A stretch of DNA of 64,000 bases from Tenacibaculum sp. MAR_2009_124 (GCF_900105455.1 NZ_FNSF01000001.1:1183001-1247000), one strand, 5' to 3'. Positions 52,975 through 62,175 are shown, counted from the stretch's first letter. The notes: generated by a model from the letters alone, not told the origin. Numbers and translations: made by a program.

Positions 52975-53486
52975 AGTAAGCTATTTATTTCGTCTACAAT
53001 AACCTCTCCTTCTTTGTTATCTATATGTACTGTATTAGATGCCGAACTATAGAAAGTGTTTCTTTCAAAAAGGTGTTTAGCTACAAACTCTAGCAAATCT
53101 TCATTCTTCAAACTAGCAACTAAGGGCCGTTTATCTTTTTCATCCCTTAATCTATTTACAATCGTGCTAATAGAAGCTTTGAGGTAAAAAGAAATAGTAT
53201 TGTCAGCTTTGTCTATTATTTCCATATTATTCGCATAACAAGGTGTACCACCTCCTAACGATAATACATAATCGTCGCTATTAGTTAAAAGTTCCTTTAA
53301 ATACTTATTTTCTATTGTACGAAAATATATTTCACCTTTACTATTAAAAATTTGAGGAATGGTTAAGTTTTCTTTTTCCTCTATATAATTATCTAAATCT
53401 ATAAAAGGTAATTGCATGTTTTTAGCTAAAATTTTGCCAATGAATGACTTTCCACTTGCCATGTACCCTAAAAGAATTACTTTCAT
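52971..53486 (-). CDS. aroK: Shikimate kinase
   Basis: 171 residues, the usual size. P-loop 'LLGYMASGKSFIGKILA' at residues 4-20; 'FIDLDNYIEEKENLTIPQIF' carries the shikimate-binding Asp; 'VLSLGGGTPCYANNMEII' is the GGGxP motif; 'DKRPLVASL' is the lid. It phosphorylates shikimate in aromatic amino-acid biosynthesis. Convergent overlap with the PRTase gene. Confidence 0.95.
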   Translation of the reverse strand: MKVILLGYMASGKSFIGKILAKNMQLPFIDLDNYIEEKENLTIPQIFNSKGEIYFRTIENKYLKELLTNSDDYVLSLGGGTPCYANNMEIIDKADNTISFYLKASISTIVNRLRDEKDKRPLVASLKNEDLLEFVAKHLFERNTFYSSASNTVHIDNKEGEVIVDEINSLL

Positions 53487-53540
53487 ATTTGTTGAAAATT
53501 AAATGCTTACAAATATCAGTAAAAAAAACTTAAAAAAAGT

Positions 53541-53570
53541 TTTTGTAAATTCAAAAACCATTGTATATTT
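53541..53570 (+). promoter_or_regulatory. Consensus promoter (TTTG-N18-TATATTTG) for the tRNA pair
   Basis: TTTG at 53541-53544, an 18-base spacer and TATATTTG at 53563-53570, with the tRNA-Lys starting 35 bases later. This is the best promoter match in the window. Confidence 0.8.
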
Positions 53571-53605
53571 GCACCCGCAATCGCAGATATGCAAAAGCAA
53601 AAAAT

Positions 53606-53678
53606 GACCGGGTAGCTCAGTTGGTAGAGCATCTCCCTTTTAAGGAGAGGGTCCTGGGTTCGAGCCCCAGCCCGGTCA
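53606..53678 (+). tRNA. tRNA-Lys (anticodon TTT)
   Basis: 73 bases. The acceptor stem is GACCGGG/CCCGGTC with discriminator A. D-arm GCTC-AGTTGGTA-GAGC, anticodon loop CTTTTAA (anticodon TTT), and TpsiC arm with GGTTCGAGCC all pair properly. No encoded CCA. Confidence 0.96.
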
Positions 53679-53679
53679 C

Positions 53680-53710
53680 AAAAAGTTAAGCTACTATGCT
53701 TAACTTTTTT
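53680..53710 (+). terminator. Terminator-like hairpin between tRNA-Lys and tRNA-Leu
   Basis: AAAAAGTTAAGC (53680-53691) pairs with GCTTAACTTTTT (53698-53709), loop TACTAT, followed by T-rich sequence. It ends 7 bases before the tRNA-Leu. Confidence 0.6.
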
Positions 53711-53717
53711 CTTTTAA

Positions 53718-53802
53718 GCGCATATGGCGGAATTGGTAGACGCGCTGCCTTGAGGGGGCAGTATTCATTATGGATGTGGAAGTTCGAATCTTCTTATGCG
53801 CA
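53718..53802 (+). tRNA. tRNA-Leu (anticodon GAG)
   Basis: 85 bases with a long variable arm, as in Leu tRNAs. Acceptor GCGCATA/TATGCGC, discriminator A, anticodon loop TTGAGGG between CTGCC and GGCAG stems (anticodon GAG), and TpsiC arm containing GTTCGAATC. Confidence 0.95.
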
Positions 53803-53803
53803 C

Positions 53804-53833
53804 AAACCGAGAGTTATTCCAAACTCTCGGTTT
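53804..53833 (+). terminator. Rho-independent terminator after tRNA-Leu
   Basis: A 12-bp perfect stem (53804-53815 with 53822-53833), loop ATTCCA, and a T7 tract. Confidence 0.9.
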
Positions 53834-53863
53834 TTTTATATCCGTGTTTTTACTAGTACACTA

Positions 53864-54039
53864 AGGGTTTACCCTGATATGATATTTAGGGGTACTAGGT
53901 ATTTTACACCCCGTTCTTTCGCTATATATTTGTATCAAATTATTCTCATAAAGTTATTTATGAAATAACTAAAACACAAAGCATACTACCTTAAAACTAA
54001 AACTCTTACATAACATTCGTTTGTTGGTAAGAGTTTTTT
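53864..54039 (+). ncRNA. Candidate small RNA: dyad, promoter, short transcript, terminator
   Basis: A dyad AGGGTTTACCCT (53864-53875) precedes TATATTTG (53925-53932). A terminator with a 10-bp stem (54000-54009 with 54027-54036) and T-tract ends at 54039. The transcript of about 100 bases (from about 53938) has no open frame beyond two codons, so an sRNA is more likely than a peptide. The same dyad-promoter arrangement stands upstream of the gene at 54322 and at 50729. Confidence 0.45.
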
Positions 54040-54195
54040 AATACAGTTGTTTTTCATAACTCCATAAAAGGAAACAAATTCAATAAATCATTTTTCAGTA
54101 ACCCCATCTCCAAACCTTGTTATTCTCACTTTAAAAAACTCTTTTTTATATTATATTGACATTGAATGACTTCAGGGAAAACCATTAGAAGCTTA

Positions 54196-54264
54196 AGGAT
54201 TCTCCCTAGGTTTTAAACTAGTAAAAATGAGTATTTTATTTAACTCATTCATCGTATATATTTG
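54196..54264 (+). promoter_or_regulatory. Dyad plus TATATTTG promoter upstream of the 84-aa gene
   Basis: A dyad AGGATTCTCCCT (54196-54207) is followed 50 bases later by TATATTTG (54257-54264). Spacing and sequence copy the module at 53864-53932, so one regulator may control both. Confidence 0.5.
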
Positions 54265-54321
54265 TAACATAGATACCCCCTACTGTTCTTTTAATTTTTA
54301 ATTTTTAAAATTTCCAGCTAT

Positions 54322-54576
54322 ATGACATTTAATAGTTATTTAAAGAAGAAGGAGTTTGATAGTAAAATAAGTTTACTGGAAAATAATATCAAGAATTTTA
54401 TATATGATAATGAGTATGAGATCGACTCGAAGCGAGTACGAAATTTTGTTGATTGGAATCATACTGTGAAAGATCAGAAAATAGTAAGAATGATCTATCC
54501 TAACGAACAATGTAGTAATGATTTAAAAAAAATAGTAAGAAATTTTATACAAACTGAATTCAACGGTTTCCATTAA
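54322..54576 (+). CDS. Small hypothetical protein (84 aa)
   Basis: A charged, probably helical protein ('MTFNSYLKKKEFDSKISLLE', then 'VRNFVDWNHTVKDQKIVRMI'), with no signal peptide or TM segment. The family is not recognised. It is likely real, because it has a promoter with upstream dyad (54196-54264) and a strong terminator (54618-54650). Confidence 0.65.
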   Translation: MTFNSYLKKKEFDSKISLLENNIKNFIYDNEYEIDSKRVRNFVDWNHTVKDQKIVRMIYPNEQCSNDLKKIVRNFIQTEFNGFH

Positions 54577-54617
54577 AAAAGAGTTTCTACTTACTTTCTA
54601 TTTGAATTATATTAACG

Positions 54618-54650
54618 AAAAAACCATCAAATCTAATTTGATGGTTTTTT
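54618..54650 (+). terminator. Rho-independent terminator of the 84-aa gene
   Basis: A 15-bp perfect stem (54618-54632 with 54636-54650), 3-base loop, ending in T6. Confidence 0.9.
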
Positions 54651-54708
54651 ATTTACCAATCTTTTCTAATATTCACAGATAATTAACTATATAAACTGGT
54701 TTAATTGC

Positions 54709-54716
54709 TATTTTCG
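54709..54716 (+). promoter_or_regulatory. Promoter-like TATTTTCG variant before the CarboxypepD_reg gene
   Basis: One base off TAnnTTTG, 4 bases before the ATG at 54721. Confidence 0.3.
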
Positions 54717-54720
54717 CAGT

Positions 54721-55521
54721 ATGCAAAATAAACACATACTTCTAACAGCTATGTTGTTCTTTAGCTTCATAGTATCTGCTCAAGGTAATAAAGGTGAAAA
54801 GTTAAAAGGACAAATTGTTGATAATGAAACCAAAAAACCGTTAAGTGCAGCCCACGTTTTAAACTTGAATACAGTTAATGGAACGATTACTAACGAAAAA
54901 GGTTTGTTTGAGTTAGTAGCCAAGGCGAATGATACTGTATTAGTATCTTTTTTGGGATATTCTTCTATTAAGGTAAAAGTGACTAATGACCTTTTAAAAG
55001 GAAATGAGGTAGAGATTTCATTATCAGAAAAACCTGAAGAGATTAAAGAAATTGTTATTAAATCTACCAAGTTAATAGGCGTTTTAGAAGTAGATGTGAA
55101 ACAGGTTCCTAAAGACAGATTCACAAGAATTCACATTAATGGGTTGCCTCAAACTTATGAAGTAGGAAGACCTCAAAAAATTAGTTCTCCAATAGCTAAA
55201 CTCTTAAACCCTGTAGATTTGGTTTATAATTTGTTCGGAAAAAAACCAAAACAGTTAAAGAAACTTCAGAAATTAAAAAAAGAAGATGATTTAAGAAAAA
55301 TGCTGGCAGGTAAGTTTGATAGAGAGGTTATGATGGAGTACCTCCAAATGGATCGAGCTGAATTACATACGTTATTAGCGGATTGTGATTACTCGGAGTA
55401 TTTCATAAAAAAAGCAAGTGATTTGCAACTTATCGAAGCCGTATTAAATTGTTATGAAAATTACAAAGCAATTAAGAAAGGTAAGATTGATAGAAATAGG
55501 ATAAACATAGATAATAAGTAG
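54721..55521 (+). CDS. CarboxypepD_reg-like domain protein, secreted
   Basis: 266 residues with a signal peptide ('MQNKHILLTAMLFFSFIVSA'). Residues 28-105 form a carboxypeptidase-regulatory-like domain ('LKGQIVDNETKKPLSAAHVL', 'GTITNEKGLFELVAKANDTV', 'VSFLGYSSIKV'), as in the N-terminus of SusC/TonB receptors, but no barrel follows. The rest is Lys-rich and helical. Likely a periplasmic accessory protein; function unknown. Confidence 0.85.
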   Translation: MQNKHILLTAMLFFSFIVSAQGNKGEKLKGQIVDNETKKPLSAAHVLNLNTVNGTITNEKGLFELVAKANDTVLVSFLGYSSIKVKVTNDLLKGNEVEISLSEKPEEIKEIVIKSTKLIGVLEVDVKQVPKDRFTRIHINGLPQTYEVGRPQKISSPIAKLLNPVDLVYNLFGKKPKQLKKLQKLKKEDDLRKMLAGKFDREVMMEYLQMDRAELHTLLADCDYSEYFIKKASDLQLIEAVLNCYENYKAIKKGKIDRNRINIDNK

Positions 55522-55537
55522 GAAAGCAATAATCCCT

Positions 55538-55578
55538 AGCACAAAAAAAGCAGTAAAATTTACTGCTTTTTTTGTGCT
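55538..55578 (+). terminator. Terminator after the CarboxypepD_reg gene
   Basis: A perfect 20-bp inverted repeat (55538-55557 with 55559-55578) including AAAAAAAGCAGTAAA and its complement, ending in T-rich sequence. Confidence 0.85.
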
Positions 55579-55640
55579 TTTATTTGAAGGAAAAGAACTA
55601 AATTTACACCTTTTTAAAACACACACAAACACAACTAATA

Positions 55641-58600
55641 ATGATTCATTTCTTTGGGAACGTAAATAGCAAGGTTTTTGCTGTGCAAACAACAGAAGAA
55701 TTAACTGCTCAAACTATTTCGAAACTTACTTGGTTATTCGGAAACCAATCTAAAATAAACCTGGCGTCACTTGACGCCTTTTTTGTTGGTCCAAGAGCAG
55801 CTATGATTACTCCTTGGAGTACTAATGCCGTAGAAATTACTCAAAATATGGGGATTTCTGGAATTGTTAGAATTGAAGAATTTGAAACAGTTACTGAAGA
55901 TTATTCTGAATTTGATCCAATGATTTCACAAAAATTCAACGGATTAAATCAAGAAATTTTCACCATTAATATTGAACCGGAATCAATTTTAGATATTGAA
56001 AACATTGCCGCTTATAACGAGCAAGAAGGTTTGGCATTAAATGATGAAGAGATTTCTTATTTAGAAGAAGTATCAACCAAAATTGGAAGAAAGTTAACAG
56101 ATTCTGAAGTGTTTGGTTTTTCTCAGGTAAATTCAGAGCATTGTCGTCATAAGATTTTTAACGGAACTTTTGTTATTGATGGTGAGGAGCAACCTACTTC
56201 ACTATTTAAATTGATTAAGGAAACATCGAAACAAAACCCTAATGGTATTGTTTCTGCGTACAAAGACAATGTAGCCTTTATTGAAGGTCCAAAAGTAGAG
56301 CAATTTGCTCCAAAAAGTGCAGATGTTCCTGAGTATTATGATACAAAAGATTTTGAGTCTGTAATTTCTTTAAAAGCAGAAACACATAATTTCCCTACTA
56401 CTGTAGAGCCTTTTAATGGCGCAGCTACTGGTTCTGGAGGAGAAATAAGAGATAGACTTGCAGGAGGTAAAGGTTCACTTCCCTTAGCTGGTACAGCTGT
56501 ATACATGACTTCTTACTCTCGTTTAGAAGAGAATCGTCCTTGGGAAAAAGGGATGAATGAACGCAAGTGGTTATATCAAACGCCTATGGATATTTTGATT
56601 AAAGCATCAAATGGGGCTTCTGACTTTGGAAATAAGTTCGGTCAACCATTAATTTGTGGGTCTATATTAACCTTTGAACATGAAGAGGATGCTCGAAAGT
56701 TAGGGTTTGATAAAGTGATCATGCAAGCTGGAGGTATCGGGTATGGTAAGAAGGAACAAGCGATAAAAGATACTCCAAAAGAAGGAGATAAAATTGTAAT
56801 TCTTGGTGGTGAAAACTACAGAATTGGTATGGGAGGAGCAGCAGTTTCTTCAGCTGATACTGGGAAATTTTCAACAGGAATTGAATTAAATGCCGTGCAA
56901 CGATCAAACCCTGAAATGCAAAAGCGTGCCGCAAATGCAGTTAGAGGAATGGTAGAAAGTGAAGATAATTTTATCGTTTCTATACATGATCATGGAGCTG
57001 GTGGACATTTAAATTGTCTATCAGAATTGGTTGAAGATACAGGTGGTAAAATCGATTTGGATCAACTTCCTGTTGGCGATCCTACTTTATCCGATAAAGA
57101 AATAATAGGTAACGAATCTCAAGAAAGAATGGGATTGGTAATTGCTGATAAACATATTGATACTTTAAATAAAATTGCAGAACGTGAGCGTTCTCCGATG
57201 TATACAGTAGGAGATGTAACTGGTGATCATAGATTTACTTTTGAATCTAATTCTAAAGGTAACAAACCTATGGATTTAGCACTTGAAGATATGTTTGGGA
57301 GTTCTCCTAAAACAATAATGACAGATTCTTCTGTAACTAGAAACTATAAAGAACTAGCTTATAGTACAGAAAACTTCCGTGATTACTTATCTCAAGTACT
57401 TCAATTAGAAGCTGTAGCTTGTAAAGATTGGTTAACGAATAAAGTTGACCGTTGTGTTGGTGGGAAAGTAGCAAAACAACAATGTGTTGGAACTTTACAA
57501 ATTCCTTTGAATAATGTTGGAGTAATGGCTTTGGATTATAAAGGAAAAGAAGGTGTTGCTACTACGATTGGGCACTCCCCTATTTCTGGATTAATTGATC
57601 CCGAAGCGGGAAGTAAGAATTCTATAGCCGAAGCATTAACAAATATCGTATGGGCTCCATTAAAAGATGGTTTAAACTCTGTTTCTCTATCAGCCAACTG
57701 GATGTGGCCTTGTAGAAATGAAGGAGAAGATGCTCGTTTATATAAAGCGGTTAAAGCTGTTTCTGAATTTTCTATCGGTTTAGGTATCAATGTTCCTACT
57801 GGTAAAGATTCATTGTCTATGAAGCAGAAATATCCTAACGAAGAAGTAATTTCTCCAGGTACTGTGGTAATTTCGGCAGCAGCGAATTGTAATGATATAA
57901 CAAAAGTTGTAGAACCAGTATTTCAAGTAAATAAAGGCGATATTTATTATATTAATCTTTCTCAAGATGAATTCAAATTAGGAGGAAGTTCATTTGCACA
58001 AGTTGTAAATAGAATAGGAAATCAAACACCTACTATTAAGGATACAGCTAGCTTTAAAACTACTTTCAACGTTCTACAACAATTAATTAGAGATGAAAAA
58101 ATAGTAGCAGGACATGATATAGCTTCAGGAGGTTTAATAACCACTTTACTTGAACTTTGTTTTGCAGATGTAAACATAGGTGCAAACATTGATCTATCTT
58201 CTCTTAATGAAATTGATAGTGTTAAAGTTTTATTTGCGGAAAACTCTGGAATAGTTTTCCAAAGTACTGATGATACTGTTGAGGCTATCTTTTCTAAAAA
58301 TAATATAGAATTTTTCAAAATAGGATCGGTTACTGAATCTGATCGTTTAAATATTAAAAACAACTCAGACGTTTTTGCTTTACCAGTTTCTGAATTAAGA
58401 GATACTTGGTATAAAACCTCATTTTTATTAGATAGCAAACAAACTGCTAATGATTTAGCAAAAGAACGTTATGATAACTATAAAAAACAACCTTTAAAAT
58501 ATAAGTTTCCAGCCAATTTCACTGGAAAATTAGCCGATGCCGTAGGAGCTGTTTCTAACAGACCAAAAGCGGCAATCATAAGAGAAAAAGGATCGAATTC

Positions 58601-59309
58601 TGAGAGAGAAATGGCGAATGCAATGTATTTAGCCGGTTTTGATGTTAAAGATGTTCACATGACTGATTTAATTTCGGGGCGCGAAACTCTTGAAGATATT
58701 CAATTCATCGGTGCTGTCGGAGGTTTTTCTAACTCCGATGTGCTAGGTTCTGCGAAAGGTTGGGCTGGTGCATTTTTATACAATGAAAAAGCTAATACTG
58801 CTCTGAAAAAATTCTTCGAAAGAGAAGATACTTTATCAGTGGGTATTTGTAATGGATGTCAATTATGGATGGAATTAGAATTAATAAATCCTAACCATAA
58901 AGTTCATGGTAAAATGCTTCACAACGCTTCTAAAAAACATGAAAGTTCTTTTACATCTGTAAAAATTCAAGAAAACAACTCTATAATGTTATCTAGTTTA
59001 GCAGGAAGTGAACTTGGTGTATGGATATCTCATGGAGAAGGAAGATTCAATTTACCTGAAACTGAAGATAGGTATAATATTGTAGCTAAGTATGGTTATG
59101 AAGGATATCCTAACAACCCTAATGGTTCTGATTATAACACAGCAATGATGTGTGATGACACTGGACGTCATCTAGTTACAATGCCACATATAGAACGTTC
59201 TACTTTTCAATGGAACTGGGCCAATTACCCCGACTCTAGGAAAGACGAAGTATCTCCATGGATAGAAGCCTTTGTAAATGCTAGAAAATGGATAGAAGAT
59301 TTAAAATAA
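55641..59309 (+). CDS. purL: Phosphoribosylformylglycinamidine synthase, single-chain (PurL)
   Basis: 1222 residues, the size of the long one-chain FGAM synthase. The synthetase part includes 'SEVFGFSQVNSEHCRHKIFN'-type and 'AETHNFPTTVEPFNGAATGS' motifs and 'MGGAAVSSADTGKF'. A glutamine-amidotransferase domain at the C-terminus has the nucleophile Cys in 'VGICNGCQLWMELEL' (about residue 1070) and late His/Glu ('SHGEGRF'). It makes FGAM from FGAR, ATP and glutamine in purine synthesis. Monocistronic with terminator 59412-59439. Confidence 0.97.
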   Translation: MIHFFGNVNSKVFAVQTTEELTAQTISKLTWLFGNQSKINLASLDAFFVGPRAAMITPWSTNAVEITQNMGISGIVRIEEFETVTEDYSEFDPMISQKFNGLNQEIFTINIEPESILDIENIAAYNEQEGLALNDEEISYLEEVSTKIGRKLTDSEVFGFSQVNSEHCRHKIFNGTFVIDGEEQPTSLFKLIKETSKQNPNGIVSAYKDNVAFIEGPKVEQFAPKSADVPEYYDTKDFESVISLKAETHNFPTTVEPFNGAATGSGGEIRDRLAGGKGSLPLAGTAVYMTSYSRLEENRPWEKGMNERKWLYQTPMDILIKASNGASDFGNKFGQPLICGSILTFEHEEDARKLGFDKVIMQAGGIGYGKKEQAIKDTPKEGDKIVILGGENYRIGMGGAAVSSADTGKFSTGIELNAVQRSNPEMQKRAANAVRGMVESEDNFIVSIHDHGAGGHLNCLSELVEDTGGKIDLDQLPVGDPTLSDKEIIGNESQERMGLVIADKHIDTLNKIAERERSPMYTVGDVTGDHRFTFESNSKGNKPMDLALEDMFGSSPKTIMTDSSVTRNYKELAYSTENFRDYLSQVLQLEAVACKDWLTNKVDRCVGGKVAKQQCVGTLQIPLNNVGVMALDYKGKEGVATTIGHSPISGLIDPEAGSKNSIAEALTNIVWAPLKDGLNSVSLSANWMWPCRNEGEDARLYKAVKAVSEFSIGLGINVPTGKDSLSMKQKYPNEEVISPGTVVISAAANCNDITKVVEPVFQVNKGDIYYINLSQDEFKLGGSSFAQVVNRIGNQTPTIKDTASFKTTFNVLQQLIRDEKIVAGHDIASGGLITTLLELCFADVNIGANIDLSSLNEIDSVKVLFAENSGIVFQSTDDTVEAIFSKNNIEFFKIGSVTESDRLNIKNNSDVFALPVSELRDTWYKTSFLLDSKQTANDLAKERYDNYKKQPLKYKFPANFTGKLADAVGAVSNRPKAAIIREKGSNSEREMANAMYLAGFDVKDVHMTDLISGRETLEDIQFIGAVGGFSNSDVLGSAKGWAGAFLYNEKANTALKKFFEREDTLSVGICNGCQLWMELELINPNHKVHGKMLHNASKKHESSFTSVKIQENNSIMLSSLAGSELGVWISHGEGRFNLPETEDRYNIVAKYGYEGYPNNPNGSDYNTAMMCDDTGRHLVTMPHIERSTFQWNWANYPDSRKDEVSPWIEAFVNARKWIEDLK

Positions 59310-59411
59310 TTTTATGAACAATTATTAGGAAGTATCATAAAAAAACCTTTACATTTGTAGATTGATAATATTAGTCTATTTTAGAAGGGTTTTAGATTAA
59401 TAATATTTTCA

Positions 59412-59439
59412 GAATAAGGCACGGTTTTCCGTGCCTTAT
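59412..59439 (+). terminator. Rho-independent terminator after purL
   Basis: A 12-bp perfect stem (59412-59423 with 59428-59439), TTTT loop, followed by AATTTTAT. Confidence 0.85.
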
Positions 59440-59533
59440 TAATTTTATAGACTATTCTATGAAACAAGCACTAATTTCTTTCTATTCCATTTCTCACTCT
59501 TTTTAATTTACTTATATTCATTGTTTTAACATT

Positions 59534-60958
59534 ATGATGAATACCTCTAACCAAACCGCGCTACGAACATTAAAAGACTTACAAAGTCCTAAAGGAAACA
59601 TACTTATAGGACATATAAGAGAGTTTAAAAAAAAGGACATCCACCTTATTCTAGAAAAATGGGCTAAGGAAGTCGGTAAAATCTATACAGTCAAGTTCGG
59701 CCCTGCCAGAATTTTAGTTTCTGCGGATAATGATTTTAATAATCAAATACTTAAGCAACGTCCAGACAACTTTAGACGCCTTTCAGCAATAAATGAGGTT
59801 TTCGTTGAAATGGGACTTCATACTGTATTTAATGCTGAAGGAGAGCACTGGAAAAAACAAAGAAAAGTTGTTAATGAATCGTTGAATGTGAAAAGAGTGA
59901 AGAGCTACTACCCTATTATCAGGGAGAAAAATAAGCATTTAATTCATAAAATATCTTCTTATGCTGAAAGTAATCAATCCATTGAAATACTTAAAGATTT
60001 TGTTGCTTTTACAATTGACGTCACCACTGAAATAGCATTTGGTTATAAGTTAAATACCATAAACAATCAAAAAGATCGATTTCAAAATCACCTCGAATTA
60101 ATTTTTCCTAAAATCAATGATCGGATAACAGCTACCTTTCCTTTATGGCGCTATTTCCCTTCAAAAGAAGATAAAAAATTAGTGTCTTCATTAGAAAAAA
60201 TTAAGCTTATTGTAAATGGGTTTATCCAAGAGGCTAAAATTAAATTTGAAAACGATTCTTCTTTAAAAAATAATCCCGCTAATTTTTTACAAGCAATGCT
60301 AGTTGAGAGTAAAAAGGAAGAAAGTGTTTTTGATGATAATGTTTTATACGGAAACGTTATAGCCATGCTTATTGCAGGTGAAGATACAACATCAAATACG
60401 TTAGCTTGGACACTTTTTCACTTATCACAGAGCCCTGAATTTATTAAGAAAATAAGACAGGAAGCAATTGAGTCTTATTCTTCCAATGTTCCAGAGAATT
60501 ACGAACAAATTTCTTTATTGAAACATGCGAATGCCGCGGTACAAGAAGCTATTAGACTAAGCCCTACAACTCCTGTATTGATTTTTCAAGCTAATAAAGA
60601 TGTAATAGTTGACAATCTTTCTATCCCTAAAAACACTACGATTATCTTACAAAATGGTTATGAACCTAAAACAAAAGATAATTTTTCGGAACCAGAAATT
60701 TTTAACCCAAATAGATGGATTTCATCATTATGTCCCTACCAAAATCATACACCAAAATCTATAAAAGCATTTGGTGGAGGTGCCAGATTATGCCCAGGGA
60801 TGCATTTATCAATTATTGAAATGACTTCAGTAATATCTGGAATATGTAAAAATTTTGAAATTACTTTAAAAGGCGAACCGAAAGATATTAAGGAAAATTT
60901 TGCCTTCACGATGAGTCCTGAAAACTTAAAATTAATATTTAAAAAAATTGGGAGCTAG
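59534..60958 (+). CDS. Cytochrome P450
   Basis: 474 residues. I-helix 'MLIAGEDTTSNTLAWTLF', K-helix ExxR in 'VQEAIRLSPTTPV', 'FNPNRW' and the heme-Cys loop 'KAFGGGARLCPGMHLSIIEM' (Cys near residue 420) are all present, so the enzyme should be functional. No N-terminal membrane anchor is seen. Ferredoxin and reductase partners are not adjacent. Substrate unknown (fatty acid or terpenoid are common in this class). Confidence 0.93.
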   Translation: MMNTSNQTALRTLKDLQSPKGNILIGHIREFKKKDIHLILEKWAKEVGKIYTVKFGPARILVSADNDFNNQILKQRPDNFRRLSAINEVFVEMGLHTVFNAEGEHWKKQRKVVNESLNVKRVKSYYPIIREKNKHLIHKISSYAESNQSIEILKDFVAFTIDVTTEIAFGYKLNTINNQKDRFQNHLELIFPKINDRITATFPLWRYFPSKEDKKLVSSLEKIKLIVNGFIQEAKIKFENDSSLKNNPANFLQAMLVESKKEESVFDDNVLYGNVIAMLIAGEDTTSNTLAWTLFHLSQSPEFIKKIRQEAIESYSSNVPENYEQISLLKHANAAVQEAIRLSPTTPVLIFQANKDVIVDNLSIPKNTTIILQNGYEPKTKDNFSEPEIFNPNRWISSLCPYQNHTPKSIKAFGGGARLCPGMHLSIIEMTSVISGICKNFEITLKGEPKDIKENFAFTMSPENLKLIFKKIGS

Positions 60959-60981
60959 TAAATTACTAACTACCAATTTTT
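60943..60981. terminator. Bidirectional terminator overlapping the P450 stop codon
   Basis: AAAAATTGG and CCAATTTTT flank a nested stem (AGCTAGTAA/TTACTAACT). It separates the convergent P450 and lipoprotein genes. Confidence 0.7.
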
Positions 60982-60987
60982 CTTAGA

Positions 60988-62175
60988 TTAATTTCTAATC
61001 TTATTTCTTGTTATAATTGCCTTCAATTTTTGCTTCACATCCTTTCCAACATCATAAATCATTTGCTCATTACTAGGAAAAGGTACAGCTCTTAAAGTTA
61101 ATAAATTAATGAAGTTTTTCTCCAAAGCCCTTCTATCTCCATCAGAAGTAGCATATGTATGTTCAAAAATAAATTCACTCTGTAGCGGGAAGGACTCCAG
61201 TAATTGTTTACTAACGTTATCAAAATACCTTACTTGGCCAACCACCTGAACAGATTTAGATTGTGTAAATCTGTAAAAATTACATCGGGCTTTGATAAAT
61301 TTATCTACTTTTATTTTATTACCTAAACTATCTTTTACTTGGTTTCCTTTACTATCTAAAAGGTATTTAAAACCATCCTTGATTTGTCTTTCTTTCACAA
61401 ATTCTTTTTCATAAATATGCTCTGGAGATATAATAATATCCCTAAACAATAACTCTAATGTAAAATCATAATTTAATCGTGGTTGTTTTTCATTATGGTA
61501 TACCGTCCAAAAGTCATTTAAATGATTGGCCTCAAAATTTAATAGATCATCTTCCAGTCTCACAGGAATTACCTTATCTGTTTTGTTTTCAAGAGAAACA
61601 AATACAAAGTCAGTTCCAATTTGATGACATTCATTCATCAAATCTCTTACATTTTTGTAGTTCGGATTAATTTTATCAATATAAGCAAAGTCCTTATATG
61701 CTAACCTGTAATCTTGCTTATTTCTTGATTCAAACACAGTTTTAGCCTTAACGTATAAATGCTCCGAAAGATCATTTTTCGCTGCGATAATATCCTCATT
61801 ATAATTATTAAAATTAAAAATAGCATTTCTACCTGTAGAAATAAGTTTTAATGGTAATAAGGGTTGAATTTTCTCTTGTCTTCTTTTAAGCCTATTGTAA
61901 ATCTCAAAAATTTCTTCTAAATTTTCTGGATTACTATCTCTTTTTAAAAAGTCGATTTTTGAAAGATCTCTTGAAGTTGCTTTCACAAAAGCATCTCGTA
62001 ACATAACGACATACGGCTGGTTTTTCTCTTTAAATTTATTACTTACCAACTTTTTAACTGATAACTTTATCGCCTCATCATAGTTTCCTTTATTAATAGC
62101 CTCTTGTGTGGATTTTACGCTACTACAAGCATACCCCCATAAACAAACCACCATTAATAGTACAGTTTTTCTCAT
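60988..62175 (-). CDS. Lipoprotein of unknown function
   Basis: The frame opens at 62223, but Met at 62175 starts a proper lipoprotein signal ('MRKTVLLMVVCLWGYACSSV'), so it is preferred (395 residues). After it comes a TPR-like start ('NKGNYDEAIKLSVKKLVSNK') and a helical region with 'EEIFEIYNRLKRRQEKIQPL', then a beta-rich C-terminal half. No catalytic motif is seen. A role in envelope assembly is conceivable. Confidence 0.75.
   Translation of the reverse strand: MRKTVLLMVVCLWGYACSSVKSTQEAINKGNYDEAIKLSVKKLVSNKFKEKNQPYVVMLRDAFVKATSRDLSKIDFLKRDSNPENLEEIFEIYNRLKRRQEKIQPLLPLKLISTGRNAIFNFNNYNEDIIAAKNDLSEHLYVKAKTVFESRNKQDYRLAYKDFAYIDKINPNYKNVRDLMNECHQIGTDFVFVSLENKTDKVIPVRLEDDLLNFEANHLNDFWTVYHNEKQPRLNYDFTLELLFRDIIISPEHIYEKEFVKERQIKDGFKYLLDSKGNQVKDSLGNKIKVDKFIKARCNFYRFTQSKSVQVVGQVRYFDNVSKQLLESFPLQSEFIFEHTYATSDGDRRALEKNFINLLTLRAVPFPSNEQMIYDVGKDVKQKLKAIITRNKIRN

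Noticed and set aside
53696..53968. A 90-codon plus-strand open frame covering the tRNA-Leu
   Set aside because: It contains the whole tRNA, its terminator and the dyad region; the overlap with clearly functional RNA rules out a real gene.
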